Shown piece after piece: positions 8,146 to 15,401 of a stretch of 20,240 nt of DNA. The DNA comes from an uncultured Lachnospiraceae bacterium (lineage in GTDB: Bacteria; Bacillota; Clostridia; Lachnospirales; Lachnospiraceae). The first letter of the stretch is position 1, and each line of letters opens with the position of its first letter. The notes beneath the pieces are model-generated. The model had not been told where the DNA came from. It made no database searches and saw only the letters and a list, made by a program, of their open reading frames with translations. The DNA lies in assembly GCA_946183625.1 (NCBI GenBank), contig CAMHCL010000014.1, positions 1 to 20,240 on the forward strand, written 5' to 3'. The position numbers and the translations under genes are program-made.

Positions 8146-9195
8146 ATGGACGTATCAGACTTTAATTATGATCTGCCTCAGGAACTTATAGCCCAGGACC
8201 CGCTGGAGAAACGCAGCGAGTCCCGGCTCATGGTTCTTCACAGAGATACAGATGAGATAGAGCATAAAATATTTAAAGATATAATTGATTACTTAAATCC
8301 CGGAGACTGCCTTGTTATAAATGATACGAAGGTAATACCGGCTCGACTTCTGGGTGAGAAGGAAGGCACAGGGGCAGCTATAGAGGTGCTGCTTCTTAAG
8401 AATAAAGGGGATAATGTTTGGGAGACTCTTGTAAAACCTGGCAAGAAGATGAAACCGGGGGCAAGAGTTCTTTTTGGTGATGGATTACTAACTGGAGAAG
8501 TCATCGATGTGGTAGAAGAGGGCAACAGACTTATCAAGTTTTCCTATGAAGGAATATGGGAAGAGGTTCTTGATAAGCTTGGCGAGATGCCGCTTCCACC
8601 ATATATTACCCATAAGCTTCAGGATAAAGACAGGTATCAGACTGTATATGCAACTCATTCAGGCTCAGCGGCTGCACCTACGGCCGGATTACATTTTACT
8701 CCTGAACTTCTGAAGGCGATTGAAGATAAGGGTGTAAATATCGCGAGACTGACTCTGCATGTAGGTCTGGGTACCTTCAGACCTGTTAAGGTGGACAAGA
8801 TAGAAGATCACCACATGCATAGTGAATTCTATATGCTGGATGAAAAAACTGCTGAAATAATCAATACAACAAGACAAAATGGTGGTAAAATAATAGCTGT
8901 GGGTACTACCAGCACCAGAACACTGGAAACTGTGGCGGGTATAGCCATGGATGAAGCTGGTAATATCAAGGCCTGCAGCGGCTGGACGGATATATTCATA
9001 TATCCGGGATATAAATTTAAGCTTGTGGACAGGCTTATCACGAATTTCCATTTGCCAGAGTCTACCCTTATCATGCTTGTCTCTGCATTTTATGACAGGG
9101 AAAATGTACTGAAGGCGTATGAAACTGCGGTTCAGGAGAAGTATAGATTCTTCAGCTTTGGGGATGCGATGTTTATTACAGGGGACAAGAAGTAA
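8146..9195 (+). CDS. queA: tRNA preQ1(34) S-adenosylmethionine ribosyltransferase-isomerase
   Basis: 349 residues, normal for QueA. The enzyme moves the ribosyl part of S-adenosylmethionine onto preQ1 at tRNA position 34, making epoxyqueuosine. Seen: the N-terminal FNYDLPQELIAQDPLEKRSESRLMVL, LVINDTKVIPARLLG, the conserved SGSAAAPTAGLHFT, LHVGLGTFRPV, and C-terminal LITNFHLPESTLIMLVSAF. The ATG at 8146 is used because GGAGG ends 5 bases before it; the in-frame TTG at 8134 has no such site. The gap to pheT is 31 bases with no terminator, so read-through from pheST is likely. No other queuosine gene is nearby. Confidence 0.97.
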   Translation: MDVSDFNYDLPQELIAQDPLEKRSESRLMVLHRDTDEIEHKIFKDIIDYLNPGDCLVINDTKVIPARLLGEKEGTGAAIEVLLLKNKGDNVWETLVKPGKKMKPGARVLFGDGLLTGEVIDVVEEGNRLIKFSYEGIWEEVLDKLGEMPLPPYITHKLQDKDRYQTVYATHSGSAAAPTAGLHFTPELLKAIEDKGVNIARLTLHVGLGTFRPVKVDKIEDHHMHSEFYMLDEKTAEIINTTRQNGGKIIAVGTTSTRTLETVAGIAMDEAGNIKACSGWTDIFIYPGYKFKLVDRLITNFHLPESTLIMLVSAFYDRENVLKAYETAVQEKYRFFSFGDAMFITGDKK

Positions 9196-9231
9196 CGACC
9201 AGTTACAGAAGTGATGGGATAGAGGAGATAT

Positions 9232-11055
9232 ATGAAGACATTCAAGGATACAAGCAGAATGTTCAGATTTAATCTGCTGAATACTGTGATATATGAAATT
9301 ATATATCTTGTTGCTGCCTGTGGAGTTATTGTTCCGCTTTATTACTTTATAGTTAATACATCTATAAAGGCAGCGGGACTGAAATTTCTCTCCAAGGGGA
9401 ACGCAAAGGCGTATTTTACATCTCCTTTCACTTATCTGTTCCTGCTTTTGGGACTGATACTCATAGGACTCATCATATCGCTGAATATATTCAGTCTCAG
9501 TGCAAGCTATGACAGGGCCAACAGGGTTAAGAAAAGTAATCCTTTCATTATGATCGGGCGTGGGTTCAAGCATACTATCAGGATACTGAAGCCTTCAAAT
9601 ATGCTGATGATCCCATTTATAGTTTTCTTTGCACCTGTAATGGGAATACTCTATCTGATCCTTATGTTCCTGCATATCAGAGGACCGCTTTTGGCAGTTA
9701 CTCTCAGTCTGGGCAGCAAAGTGGTAATAACAATTCTTTTGATACTGCTTGTGTTATTATTTGTATTGTCGCTTAATTTCATGTTTGTGTTCCAGATATT
9801 TTTTAAAGAGAAGCTGGGATTCATTGATTCGATAAAGAGAAATAATGAGATCATAAAGGGCAACAGGGTTGAGTGTTTTATAGGGATGATCCTTTGGATA
9901 TTGATGCTTGTTGTAATCCCGTATGTGATATCCAGATACTATTCAGGTCCTTTCCTTGAGTCCTTCTTTGGACAGTTTGGTTTCAAGGAAACCGCGAGAT
10001 TTGTGTTTGATTCTATGAGTATGGTTGCGACAGTTATGTATTCGATCCTGTCACTGCCATTTCTTATGGCATTTATTACGAATAAATATTATGATCTGGT
10101 GCCTGAGGATGCCAGCATACCTAATATTGATGATGAAGATGTATTTGATTCTAAGAAGACAGGCCGTAACTTACGAATTACAGTTTTGCTGGTGCTTTTC
10201 CTGACAATTGGGGCCAACGTTACATTTTACGTACTTCGAGAAATGCAGATAATAAATCTGTATTCCGGCTACATGGATAAGGTTACCATCACAGCTCACA
10301 GAGGTGATTGTAGGCATGCTCCGGAGAATACTCTTGCGGCTTTTGAAGCGGCGATTGAGAATGGTGCGGATGTAATAGAACTCGATGTAAGGCAGACTAA
10401 GGATGGCGAGATCGTGGTCATGCATGATGAGAGCATCAAGAGAACCTGTGGTAAGAACAAGAAGGTTGGTAAGCTGACTTACGAAGAGCTTCTGGAATAT
10501 CATCCTACGAAGGGCTATAAGGGTGATAACAAGGCTGATTTTGCAGAAGAGAAGATTCCTACTCTGAGAGAAGCTATAGAGCTTATAGGAGACAGGGCTG
10601 AAATGAATATAGAGCTGAAGCCTGCCAAGACTGATGTGAATCTGGAAGAGAAGGTGGCTGAATTAATAGCTGAGTATGATTATTACGATAATTGTGTAGT
10701 TACTTCTCTTGAATATAAGGCTGTCAAGAAGATTAAAAAGATAGACCCTGATATTAAGACGGTATATGTAATGGCTGTGGCTATGGGAGATTTCTATAAT
10801 CTTCAGGCGGCAGATGCGTACAGCATCAAGTACAGATATATAAATACAGAGGTTGTTACCAATGCCCACGAGAAGAAGAAGGATGTCTACGCATGGACAG
10901 TTGATGATCCAAGCGTGCTGGAGGAAATGATGATCCTTAATGTGGATTCCATCATAACCAATGATCCGAAGGGCATGAGAAAAGCTATGTATGACAGTTA
11001 TTATGAGGATAATCTGTTTGACAGAGTAACTGGATTTTTTAGTGGCTTGATGTAG
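9232..11055 (+). CDS. Membrane-domain glycerophosphodiester phosphodiesterase
   Basis: 607 residues in two parts. Residues 1 to about 340 contain about seven hydrophobic helices (roughly 16-42, 69-92, 118-145, 152-187, 211-234, 256-280, 312-336), as in the GPDPase membrane domain family. The rest is a GDPD TIM-barrel domain that hydrolyses glycerophosphodiesters to glycerol-3-phosphate and an alcohol, or acts on related anionic polymers. Catalytic signatures seen: HRG at 356-358, PENTLAAF, the metal ligands E383 and D385 in IELDV, and H398-D399 in VVMHDESI. The end carries the usual VYAWTVDDP and SIITNDP. The start ATG has AGAGGAG 4 bases upstream. It lies 36 bases after queA. The barrel probably faces outward, so lipoteichoic acid or phospholipid head groups are possible substrates; that is inference. 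Confidence 0.92.
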   Translation: MKTFKDTSRMFRFNLLNTVIYEIIYLVAACGVIVPLYYFIVNTSIKAAGLKFLSKGNAKAYFTSPFTYLFLLLGLILIGLIISLNIFSLSASYDRANRVKKSNPFIMIGRGFKHTIRILKPSNMLMIPFIVFFAPVMGILYLILMFLHIRGPLLAVTLSLGSKVVITILLILLVLLFVLSLNFMFVFQIFFKEKLGFIDSIKRNNEIIKGNRVECFIGMILWILMLVVIPYVISRYYSGPFLESFFGQFGFKETARFVFDSMSMVATVMYSILSLPFLMAFITNKYYDLVPEDASIPNIDDEDVFDSKKTGRNLRITVLLVLFLTIGANVTFYVLREMQIINLYSGYMDKVTITAHRGDCRHAPENTLAAFEAAIENGADVIELDVRQTKDGEIVVMHDESIKRTCGKNKKVGKLTYEELLEYHPTKGYKGDNKADFAEEKIPTLREAIELIGDRAEMNIELKPAKTDVNLEEKVAELIAEYDYYDNCVVTSLEYKAVKKIKKIDPDIKTVYVMAVAMGDFYNLQAADAYSIKYRYINTEVVTNAHEKKKDVYAWTVDDPSVLEEMMILNVDSIITNDPKGMRKAMYDSYYEDNLFDRVTGFFSGLM

Positions 11056-11146
11056 GACGGCTCTTGTGATAGAGTTGTTGTGGTAGGTTGGTATTTCGTA
11101 ATAATATTTACCTATATATATTGTGACATCACAGGAGAAATTATTG

Positions 11147-11629
11147 ATGAATATACATTATCTGATAGTATTTTTGATATCTATGGTTCCGCTTATTGAG
11201 CTTAGAGGGGCCGTACCTTATGCGATATATCATGATCTGAACATCCCGATTTCATATATTATTGCGATTCTTGGAAATATGCTCCCTGTTCCTGTCATAT
11301 TTTTCTTTGCCAGAAAAGTATTGGAATGGGGTGCTGATAAGAAGTTTATAGGCAAGTTTTTTACTTTCTGCCTGAATAAGGGAGAGAAGGCCGGACAGAA
11401 GCTTACATCTAAGGCTAATCGTGGTGCGTATTTTGCATTATTTCTGTTTGTGGGAATTCCTCTTCCTGGAACAGGTGCATGGACAGGCACTCTGGCAGCA
11501 AGTATCCTGGATTTGGATTTCAAGAAGAGCGTTGTGGCAGTCATGTCAGGCGTTGTACTTGCAGGTATATTGATGGGACTTGCAAGTATGGGCGTTTTCG
11601 GTGCATTTGGCGCGCTTTTCTCTAAGTAG
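11147..11629 (+). CDS. Small multidrug-export family membrane protein (COG2426)
   Basis: 160 residues, almost entirely hydrophobic, matching the Sm_multidrug_ex family. The name is inherited and transport activity is poorly supported for most members. Seen: the family signature MVPLIELRGAVPYAIYH near the N-terminus, a second helix LGNMLPVPVIFFFARKVLEWG, and a mirrored GIPLPGTGAWTGTLAA, then two C-terminal helices ending near the last residue. The frame is open from a GTG at 11123, but the ATG at 11147 has AGGAG 9 bases upstream and removes an unlikely polar leader. It sits 91 bases after the phosphodiesterase gene and 61 before the amidase-like lipoprotein gene. Confidence 0.85.
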   Translation: MNIHYLIVFLISMVPLIELRGAVPYAIYHDLNIPISYIIAILGNMLPVPVIFFFARKVLEWGADKKFIGKFFTFCLNKGEKAGQKLTSKANRGAYFALFLFVGIPLPGTGAWTGTLAASILDLDFKKSVVAVMSGVVLAGILMGLASMGVFGAFGALFSK

Positions 11630-11690
11630 ATCATGGAATAAAACACATTTGACTGCCTGAATGGTAGTTGCATGGAGTACGAAGGTTATT

Positions 11691-12755
11691 ATGAAAAGAA
11701 AGATATATAGATTTACAGCATTTGTTCTGATCATGGCGATGATGCTATGTATCGGAGGCTGTGCATTTAAAACAGAAGAAGAGCAGACTACCACGGAAGA
11801 AGTGGTACATGATAATCCTCTGGAAGACCAGGATGGATTTACTATAATAAATGATTACGTAAAAACAACCCAGGGAAATGTTAATGTGAGATATGAAGCG
11901 TCGGAAGATGCTAAGGTTTATATAGTTCTGGATGCAGGAGTTGATCTTCACAGAACAGGCATGAAGGATGGCTGGACCAGAGTTAATCTGAATGGCGGTG
12001 ACTTTTTCCTTAGGTCTGAGTTCGTTGAGGAGACCACTATTGACTGGGCTACTGAGACCAACGTGGAGAAGGTAAGTCATGTGGTATTCATCGATCCTGC
12101 CAAGCAGATCACTGAGGATTCTACCACTGAGCCTATGAGCCCTGATATTACTGCACCTACCATGAATGATGAGGGTGAGTATGAAGGCGGCGGCGTAGGA
12201 ATGAAGGAGAAGATGACACCTGCGGCTATGGGAGTTGATTCGGGCGTTTTCGAGTACGACGTTACTATGACTATCGCGAATCAGCTTAATGCAGAGCTGG
12301 TAAAACGTGGATATACAGTTTATATGTCCCGTACATCCAACAATGTCAATCTCAGCAACGCCAAGAGATCAGAGATGGCGAATACATCAGGCGCTGAGAT
12401 CTACATCAAGCTGGAGGCTTCCAGTTCTAACGATTATACAGCTAAAGGCGTACTTGGATTTATTACCACATCTACTAATTCCAATTCGGGTCTGAATTAT
12501 CAAAAGAATTATGAGCTATGCTATGATGTTATAAAATGTGTCTGTGAGGGAACAGGCGCTGACAGAATGGGTATATACGAGACTGATAATCTTACGTCTC
12601 TGAATTATGCAGATATTCCTGCGACAGCAATAAATATGGGATTCTTATCAAATACAGAAGACGATGCTAATCTGAATGATCCTGAGTATCAGCAGAAGAT
12701 GGCAGAGTCTCTGGCAAATGGAATTGACATGTATTTCGAGGAGGTTGATCAGTAA
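11691..12755 (+). CDS. Lipoprotein with SH3 domain and degenerate amidase_3 fold
   Basis: 354 residues. A lipoprotein signal peptide ends in IGGC, so Cys24 is the lipidation site. A bacterial SH3 domain follows (about 55-114: QGNVNVRYEASEDAKV, GWTRVNL). From about 128 it aligns by eye with zinc N-acetylmuramoyl-L-alanine amidases (VVFIDPAKQ, GVFEYDVTMTIANQLNAELVKRGY, VYMSRTSNNVNLSNAKRSEMAN, INMGFLSN). Three of four active-site positions are altered: the first zinc His (DPGHQ) is Lys138, the second zinc His (IHAN) is Glu242, and the catalytic Glu before MGF is Asn315; only Glu188 remains. The frame is intact, so this is probably a pseudoenzyme on the cell surface, not a decaying gene. The ATG at 11691 follows GAAGG and starts a proper signal peptide; the in-frame ATG at 11661 does not. 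Its stop codon abuts the next start. Confidence 0.88.
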   Translation: MKRKIYRFTAFVLIMAMMLCIGGCAFKTEEEQTTTEEVVHDNPLEDQDGFTIINDYVKTTQGNVNVRYEASEDAKVYIVLDAGVDLHRTGMKDGWTRVNLNGGDFFLRSEFVEETTIDWATETNVEKVSHVVFIDPAKQITEDSTTEPMSPDITAPTMNDEGEYEGGGVGMKEKMTPAAMGVDSGVFEYDVTMTIANQLNAELVKRGYTVYMSRTSNNVNLSNAKRSEMANTSGAEIYIKLEASSSNDYTAKGVLGFITTSTNSNSGLNYQKNYELCYDVIKCVCEGTGADRMGIYETDNLTSLNYADIPATAINMGFLSNTEDDANLNDPEYQQKMAESLANGIDMYFEEVDQ

Positions 12756-12872
12756 ATGGCCGACTATAAGATAATTACAGATTCATCTGTAGATCTTTCG
12801 TTGGAAGTTATTCAAGATCTGGAGTTGGAGGTAGTACCCTTCACAGGTACTATAAAAGGAGATATTTTATGA
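12756..12872 (+). CDS. DegV family protein, N-terminal fragment (split gene)
   Basis: 38 residues beginning MADYKIITDSSVDLSLEVI and running through LELEVVPFTGTIKGDIL before TGA. This is the recognisable N-terminal strand and helix of DegV/FakB fatty-acid-binding proteins. The ATG directly follows the stop of the preceding lipoprotein gene, and GAGGAGG lies 11 bases upstream inside that gene. The rest of the DegV fold continues in the -1 frame from the ATG at 12869, which overlaps this stop as ATGA. Either one base was lost (the AAAA at 12854-12857 is a candidate) or the two parts are made separately or joined by recoding. Confidence 0.75.
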   Translation: MADYKIITDSSVDLSLEVIQDLELEVVPFTGTIKGDIL

Positions 12873-13627
12873 ATAATAATATACTTCACGTTGGCCTTGA
12901 GGAAGACAGGGCGTCATTTTATAAGAAGATTAAAATAGGGGCCAGTCCTGAGACTCCGGATATCTCTGTGGAGGTATTTGAGAAAATATTCAGGGGATAT
13001 CTGGAACAGGGAAAGGGTATTCTGTACATTTCACAATCAAGCGCTCTCAGCGGGTGCTACGAAAATGCATGCAAGGCAGCAGAGAACCTGCAGGGTAGCT
13101 TTGAAGAATCTACTATATATATAGTAGATTCTCTGAACATATCTGCGGGACTTGGCGTCCTGGCTTTCTCAGCCGGAATGTTCAGGAAAGAGGAATCATC
13201 TATAGAAGAGAATTATTCGAAGCTCTGTGAAATGGTTGGTCAGATCCATACATATGTAATAGTAGAAGATTTTGTTCAGCTTAAGAAATGTGGCTATGTA
13301 AATGCGGATGAATCTGTAGGTTCGGCTGCCATGAAGATCAAGCCGGTACTAATCATTAATAATGAAGGAAAATTTGAAATCATTTCGAGACAGCGTGGTG
13401 TTAATAACGCCCTGACCTACGTAAAGGAAGCCATGGAGGGCTATTCAGACTTGGATGACGGCATTTTCGTAGTAACTCATTGTAATGCTCCTGACAGGGC
13501 AGAGAAATTTGTCGAAAATGTTACAGGATCTGGATTATTTACTATTTTTACAATCGGCGAAGCAGGCTTATTTACAGGAAAATCTGCCGGAAATGGTGCG
13601 ATTTTTGCTGCATTTATCGCAAAATAG
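12869..13627 (+). CDS. DegV family protein, main C-terminal part (split gene)
   Basis: 252 residues, matching DegV from about residue 40 of the usual 280-290. DegV/FakB proteins bind a fatty acid and, in FakA/FakB systems, present it for phosphorylation. Seen: EEDRASFYKKIKIGASPETPDIS (TSQPS equivalent, Thr kept), ISQSSALSGCYENA (the SSxLSGTY motif, Ser kept), VEDFVQLKKCGYVN (normally LKKGGRIS; the Arg is Tyr143 here), IKPVLIINNEGKFE, and GEAGLFTGKSAGNGAI where the usual GAHTGPG loop has lost its His. AAAAGGAG ends 7 bases before the ATG, so independent initiation is credible. The N-terminal strand is encoded just upstream in another frame. Function as a normal fatty acid binder is doubtful. 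Confidence 0.82.
   Translation: MNNNILHVGLEEDRASFYKKIKIGASPETPDISVEVFEKIFRGYLEQGKGILYISQSSALSGCYENACKAAENLQGSFEESTIYIVDSLNISAGLGVLAFSAGMFRKEESSIEENYSKLCEMVGQIHTYVIVEDFVQLKKCGYVNADESVGSAAMKIKPVLIINNEGKFEIISRQRGVNNALTYVKEAMEGYSDLDDGIFVVTHCNAPDRAEKFVENVTGSGLFTIFTIGEAGLFTGKSAGNGAIFAAFIAK
13105..13132. repeat. 28-bp perfect palindrome inside the DegV gene
   Basis: The arm AGAATCTACTATAT is followed directly by its exact reverse complement. It encodes part of ESTIYIVDS in the DegV frame. In RNA it would form a long AU-rich hairpin; in DNA it could be a dimer site or cruciform. Confidence 0.95.
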
Positions 13628-13697
13628 TAAAATGATGACAAAAATATTAATATATTTTGATAAATATTACAAAACCTTTTAATTTGTTAAAATGTAC

Positions 13698-13726
13698 TTG
13701 ACTTATATGTTACGTAATGTTAATAT
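13698..13726 (+). promoter_or_regulatory. sigma-A promoter for the SH3/SleB hydrolase gene
   Basis: TTGACT (13698-13703), a 17-base spacer and TAATAT (13721-13726), giving a start near 13733 and a leader of about 36 bases. Each hexamer matches 5 of 6 consensus bases. The sequence just upstream is AT-rich and contains an AT-only hairpin (13641-13658) that is a poor terminator for the DegV gene. Confidence 0.75.
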
Positions 13727-13738
13727 ACATTCGTAACA
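13708..13738. promoter_or_regulatory. operator-like dyad centred on the -10 box
   Basis: TGTTACG-t-AATGT (13708-13720) and ACATT-CGTAACA (13727-13738) are inverted repeats, 12 pairs with one bulged base, flanking the TAATAT -10 hexamer. The sequence also contains hexamers of the form TGTWAH: TGTTAA (13685), TGTTAC (13708), TGTTAA (13718) and TGTAAC (13743), plus CGTAAC (13732) spaced 5 bases from the last. Such spacing is that of WalR sites. Position over the -10 and start suggests repression, or direct control of a cell wall hydrolase; the regulator is not proven. Confidence 0.55.
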
Positions 13739-13768
13739 AAATTGTAACAAATTGAGAGGTTTTTTTGT

Positions 13769-15187
13769 ATGAACCGCAGGGTTAAGTTAAAACTTGATAG
13801 AGCTAGAAGATCTGCGAAGAAGTACATATTCTCCACCAGATATACTGTTAGAAACACATGTACAATACTTGCACTTGGTACTATTATAACTGGTTCTGTA
13901 TTCGCTGCTGATAAGGCTGGAGATGCTGCAAAGGCTATAAATGCTGTAAGAGTAGAGAAGGCCGCAGCAAGAGCTGAAGCTAAGGAAGCTGCTGCAGCTG
14001 CACGTGAGCAGGAAGAGAAGGAACAGTATTCAGTAAATCTTGAGTATAATACAGATTCATTTATTACAGAAATGACTGTAGAGAGTATAAAGGCTGAAAT
14101 CACTGGTAATGAAGATACAGCAGTTGAGATGGAAGCTAATGACACTAACGATCTTACACAGTCTATGTATGATATGACAGGTAAGTTCATATCTTCAACA
14201 GAAGGTCTTAACGTAAGAGTAGCAACTGATACAGATGCTGAGATAGTAGCAACACTTGGTGAAGGCGCTTCCGGTACTGTAGAGGGTACAGATGGTGAAT
14301 GGACCAAGGTTAAGTCAGGCGACGTTGAAGGATATGTTAAGTCAGAATATATAGTAACTGATGAGGAAGCATCTGAGATAGCTGAGACAAGCACAGTTCA
14401 GATTGCTACAATCAAGGATCAGCAGGTTAACGTCAGAGAGTCAGCTAGTACTGATTCAGATGTAATCTATATGGCCGTTGAAGGCGATACATTCGTAGTT
14501 AACGAAGAGAACTCTGGTGAAGAGTGGACAAATGTAGAATTAGCAGATGGAACATTTGCATATGTTGCAACTGATTATGTAGATATCGAGGAAGGTTTCG
14601 AGGAAGCAGTTTCTCAGGATGATTACAATCTTGTAGTTGATGCTAAGAAGGAAAAGGCTGAGGAAGAGGCTAGAAGAGCTGCAGAAGCACAGGCTGCTGC
14701 AAGCGCTGCGGCATCTAACACACAGCAGGCAGCTGCTTCTACAGGAACAAATACAGCTACTGAAGAGACAACTCAGAGTTCAGGTGGAAATGCTGTAGAA
14801 TCTGTTGTAACACAGGAAGCACCAGTTGCTTCATCTTCAGATGATTTATATCTCCTTGCTGCTATCGTATATGCAGAGAGTGGTGGAGAGTCATACGAAG
14901 GTCAGCTTGCTGTAGCAAGTGTAGTTATGAACAGAGTACGTAATGGTTACTGGGGAAGTTCAATATCTTCTGTAATCTACGCACCAGGACAGTTTGCAGG
15001 TGCTTATACAGGCGCATTCAGCAGTGCACTTTCAACTGGTGGTTCATCTACATCACTTCAGGCTGCACAGGATGCTCTGAATGGTGCAAATAACGTTGGA
15101 GGATGTATGTACTTTAGACCTACATGGAACATAGATACATCATCACTCGGAAGTTATATCCAGATAGGAAATCATATCTTCTACTAA
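13769..15187 (+). CDS. Secreted SH3-domain cell wall hydrolase, SleB type
   Basis: 472 residues. A long basic N-region precedes a hydrophobic segment (about 30-46) with a signal peptidase site near SVFA|A (after 46). Then come an Ala/Glu-rich coiled stretch (50-85), two bacterial SH3 domains (about 135-195 with GLNVRVATDTDAEIV and 205-265 with QQVNVRESASTDSDV), an Ala/Thr-rich linker, and a C-terminal Hydrolase_2/SleB domain from about 358. That domain has LLAAIVYAESGGESYEGQLA, with Glu370 as the likely catalytic acid, plus VVMNRVRNG, SSVIYAPGQF and IGNHIFY. It should cleave peptidoglycan glycan strands outside the membrane, with the SH3 domains binding the wall. GAGAGG lies 9 bases before the ATG. 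It is a single-gene unit with its own promoter and terminator. A role in spore germination cannot be claimed from the domain alone. Confidence 0.92.
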   Translation: MNRRVKLKLDRARRSAKKYIFSTRYTVRNTCTILALGTIITGSVFAADKAGDAAKAINAVRVEKAAARAEAKEAAAAAREQEEKEQYSVNLEYNTDSFITEMTVESIKAEITGNEDTAVEMEANDTNDLTQSMYDMTGKFISSTEGLNVRVATDTDAEIVATLGEGASGTVEGTDGEWTKVKSGDVEGYVKSEYIVTDEEASEIAETSTVQIATIKDQQVNVRESASTDSDVIYMAVEGDTFVVNEENSGEEWTNVELADGTFAYVATDYVDIEEGFEEAVSQDDYNLVVDAKKEKAEEEARRAAEAQAAASAAASNTQQAAASTGTNTATEETTQSSGGNAVESVVTQEAPVASSSDDLYLLAAIVYAESGGESYEGQLAVASVVMNRVRNGYWGSSISSVIYAPGQFAGAYTGAFSSALSTGGSSTSLQAAQDALNGANNVGGCMYFRPTWNIDTSSLGSYIQIGNHIFY

Positions 15188-15236
15188 AGCGGAAGATTGA
15201 TATATATTCACAAAAAAACCTATGAAATATCTTGAG

Positions 15237-15270
15237 GCTCTGCGGTTAACGCCGCAGAGCTTTTCTGTTT
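15237..15270 (+). terminator. intrinsic terminator after the hydrolase gene
   Basis: GCTCTGCGG, loop TTAACG, CCGCAGAGC: a 9-bp GC-rich stem (15237-15260) followed by TTTTCTGTTT. It ends the hydrolase transcript 50 bases after its stop. Confidence 0.92.
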
Positions 15271-15285
15271 GTAAATATACTAAAA

Positions 15286-15360
15286 ATATGCATAAAAACA
15301 TGCATAAATGCATAAAACTGCATAATATGCACAAAATATACACAAAATATGCAAAAATTA
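15286..15360. repeat. TGCATAAA-like tandem array before argC
   Basis: Seven imperfect units start at 15289, 15301, 15309, 15319, 15328, 15339 and 15350: TGCATAAA four times (one ending AAT), then TGCACAAA, TACACAAA and TGCAAAAA. Steps are 8-12 bases, averaging about one DNA turn. The unit differs by one base from the TGAATAA half of arginine repressor boxes, and the array lies just upstream of the argC promoter. An ArgR operator array is the leading idea, but it is inference. Confidence 0.65.
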
Positions 15361-15372
15361 TGAAAAAAGGAC

Positions 15373-15401
15373 TTGCGCTATATATAAATATAGGATATAA
15401 C
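15373..15401 (+). promoter_or_regulatory. candidate promoter for argCJB
   Basis: TTGCGC (15373-15378), a 17-base spacer and TATAAC (15396-15401). The -10 is good and the -35 has only the TTG. It lies between the TGCATAAA array and a 14-bp palindrome, TATTCTAAAGAATA (15413-15426), in the leader. Confidence 0.5.

Noticed and set aside
8689..9573. 294-codon open frame on the - strand opposite queA and the next gene
   Set aside because: It lies across two well-supported genes and their junction, is rich in Cys/His/Ser as shadow frames are, and shows no recognisable domain.
11122..11133. TGTGACATCACA as a CRP-type operator
   Set aside because: The half-sites are 2 bases apart, not 6, and the dyad overlaps the leader of the multidrug-family gene; probably chance.
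12855..12872. prfB-like +1 frameshift at the DegV stop
   Set aside because: A +1 shift gives the wrong frame; only -1 (or one extra base) joins the two parts.
13641..13658. Terminator after the DegV gene
   Set aside because: AAAATAT-TAAT-ATATTTT is A/T only and is not followed by a T-run; too weak to call.
15286..15360. CRISPR-like array
   Set aside because: Units are 8-12 bases with no unique spacers.
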